The position numbers and the translations under genes are program-made. A stretch of 23,915 nucleotides of DNA. It comes from Zymomonas sp. (lineage in GTDB: Bacteria; Pseudomonadota; Alphaproteobacteria; Sphingomonadales; Sphingomonadaceae). Shown here piece after piece: positions 23,782 through 23,915 of this stretch. The first letter of the stretch is position 1. Every line of letters begins with the position of its first letter. Under the pieces are notes generated by a model, which saw only the letters and a list, made by a program, of their open reading frames with translations, had not been told where the DNA came from and searched no databases. The DNA is taken from positions 1 to 23,915 of the forward strand of contig JAIYAJ010000115.1 of the NCBI GenBank assembly GCA_027489105.1, written 5' to 3'.

Positions 23782-23915
23782 TCAGAACAAGGGCAATTGC
23801 TCGTCCTCATGCGTCAGCAAGCCGCGCACCTCAGCGCCGCCAGCGTCGTCCGGTGCGACCGTCGGCCGGCGCGCAGCACCTGCGGGGCGCCAGGCAGCTG
23901 ATGAGGGGCCGGGGC
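23782..23915 (-). CDS. 3' end of an unidentified gene, cut by the window edge
   Basis: The minus strand stays open from the window edge to a TGA at 23782-23784. The last residues read RGLLTHEDEQLPLF, preceded by a Pro/Ala/Gly-rich linker (RRPTVAPDDAGGAEV). GC-rich third positions and an acidic, hydrophobic-ended tail look like a true C-terminus, but only about 43 residues are visible. No family can be named. Confidence 0.4.
   Translation of the reverse strand, partial: PGPSSAAWRPAGAARRPTVAPDDAGGAEVRGLLTHEDEQLPLF

Overview
The window is high-GC chromosomal DNA, most likely from an alphaproteobacterium of the Sphingomonadales (Sphingomonas-like). Supporting features are the DUF4167 protein with its Arg/Gly-rich N-terminus, the prmC-prfA-hisS order, a TonB-dependent receptor with an EIVVTAQ-type TonB box, a sphingomonad-style paired palindromic intergenic repeat, and a candidate rRNA-operon leader at the left edge. 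The genus assignment is inference; no search was run.

Left third (1-6.8 kb), housekeeping. Bases 1-290 look like the promoter and leader of an rRNA operon transcribed leftwards, with 16S rRNA expected just outside the window. Then come a two-CBS-domain protein (-), a small two-helix membrane protein (+), a bidirectional terminator, the DUF4167 protein (-, TTG start), and a tight leftward translation-termination/tRNA-charging operon hisS-prfA-prmC. Inorganic pyrophosphatase (ppa, +) and tRNA-Pro(CGG) follow.

Middle (6.8-19.6 kb), accessory metabolism. An SDR oxidoreductase and a zeta-class GST/maleylacetoacetate isomerase-like gene lie on the minus strand. A REPIN-like repeat separates them from a secreted nucleosidase-like protein (+). 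The most interesting block is 9.8-19.6 kb. A LysR regulator gene is followed on the same strand by a VOC-family protein and a TonB-dependent outer-membrane receptor. Divergently from it runs a compact operon: a class I methyltransferase, a 104-aa orphan, a HapK/RedY-like small protein and an SDR, with stop/start overlaps or short gaps. An MmgE/PrpD-family gene overlaps the operon's last gene tail to tail, and a fumarate-reductase/ketosteroid-dehydrogenase-like flavoprotein follows. Together this looks like an uptake-plus-conversion locus for an unknown organic substrate.

Right end (19.6-23.9 kb), a mobile and defence-like patch followed by oxidative-stress and envelope genes. tRNA-Pro(TGG) is directly abutted, at the first base after its CCA, by a truncated IS5-family remnant. 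A second, nearly complete but frame-broken IS5-family copy follows, then an unrecognised 120-aa ORF and an RHH/PIN toxin-antitoxin pair with a palindromic operator candidate over its -10. A Tat-exported Fe/Mn superoxide dismutase, a secreted small protein, a DUF465 protein and the 3' end of an unidentified gene close the window, all on the minus strand.
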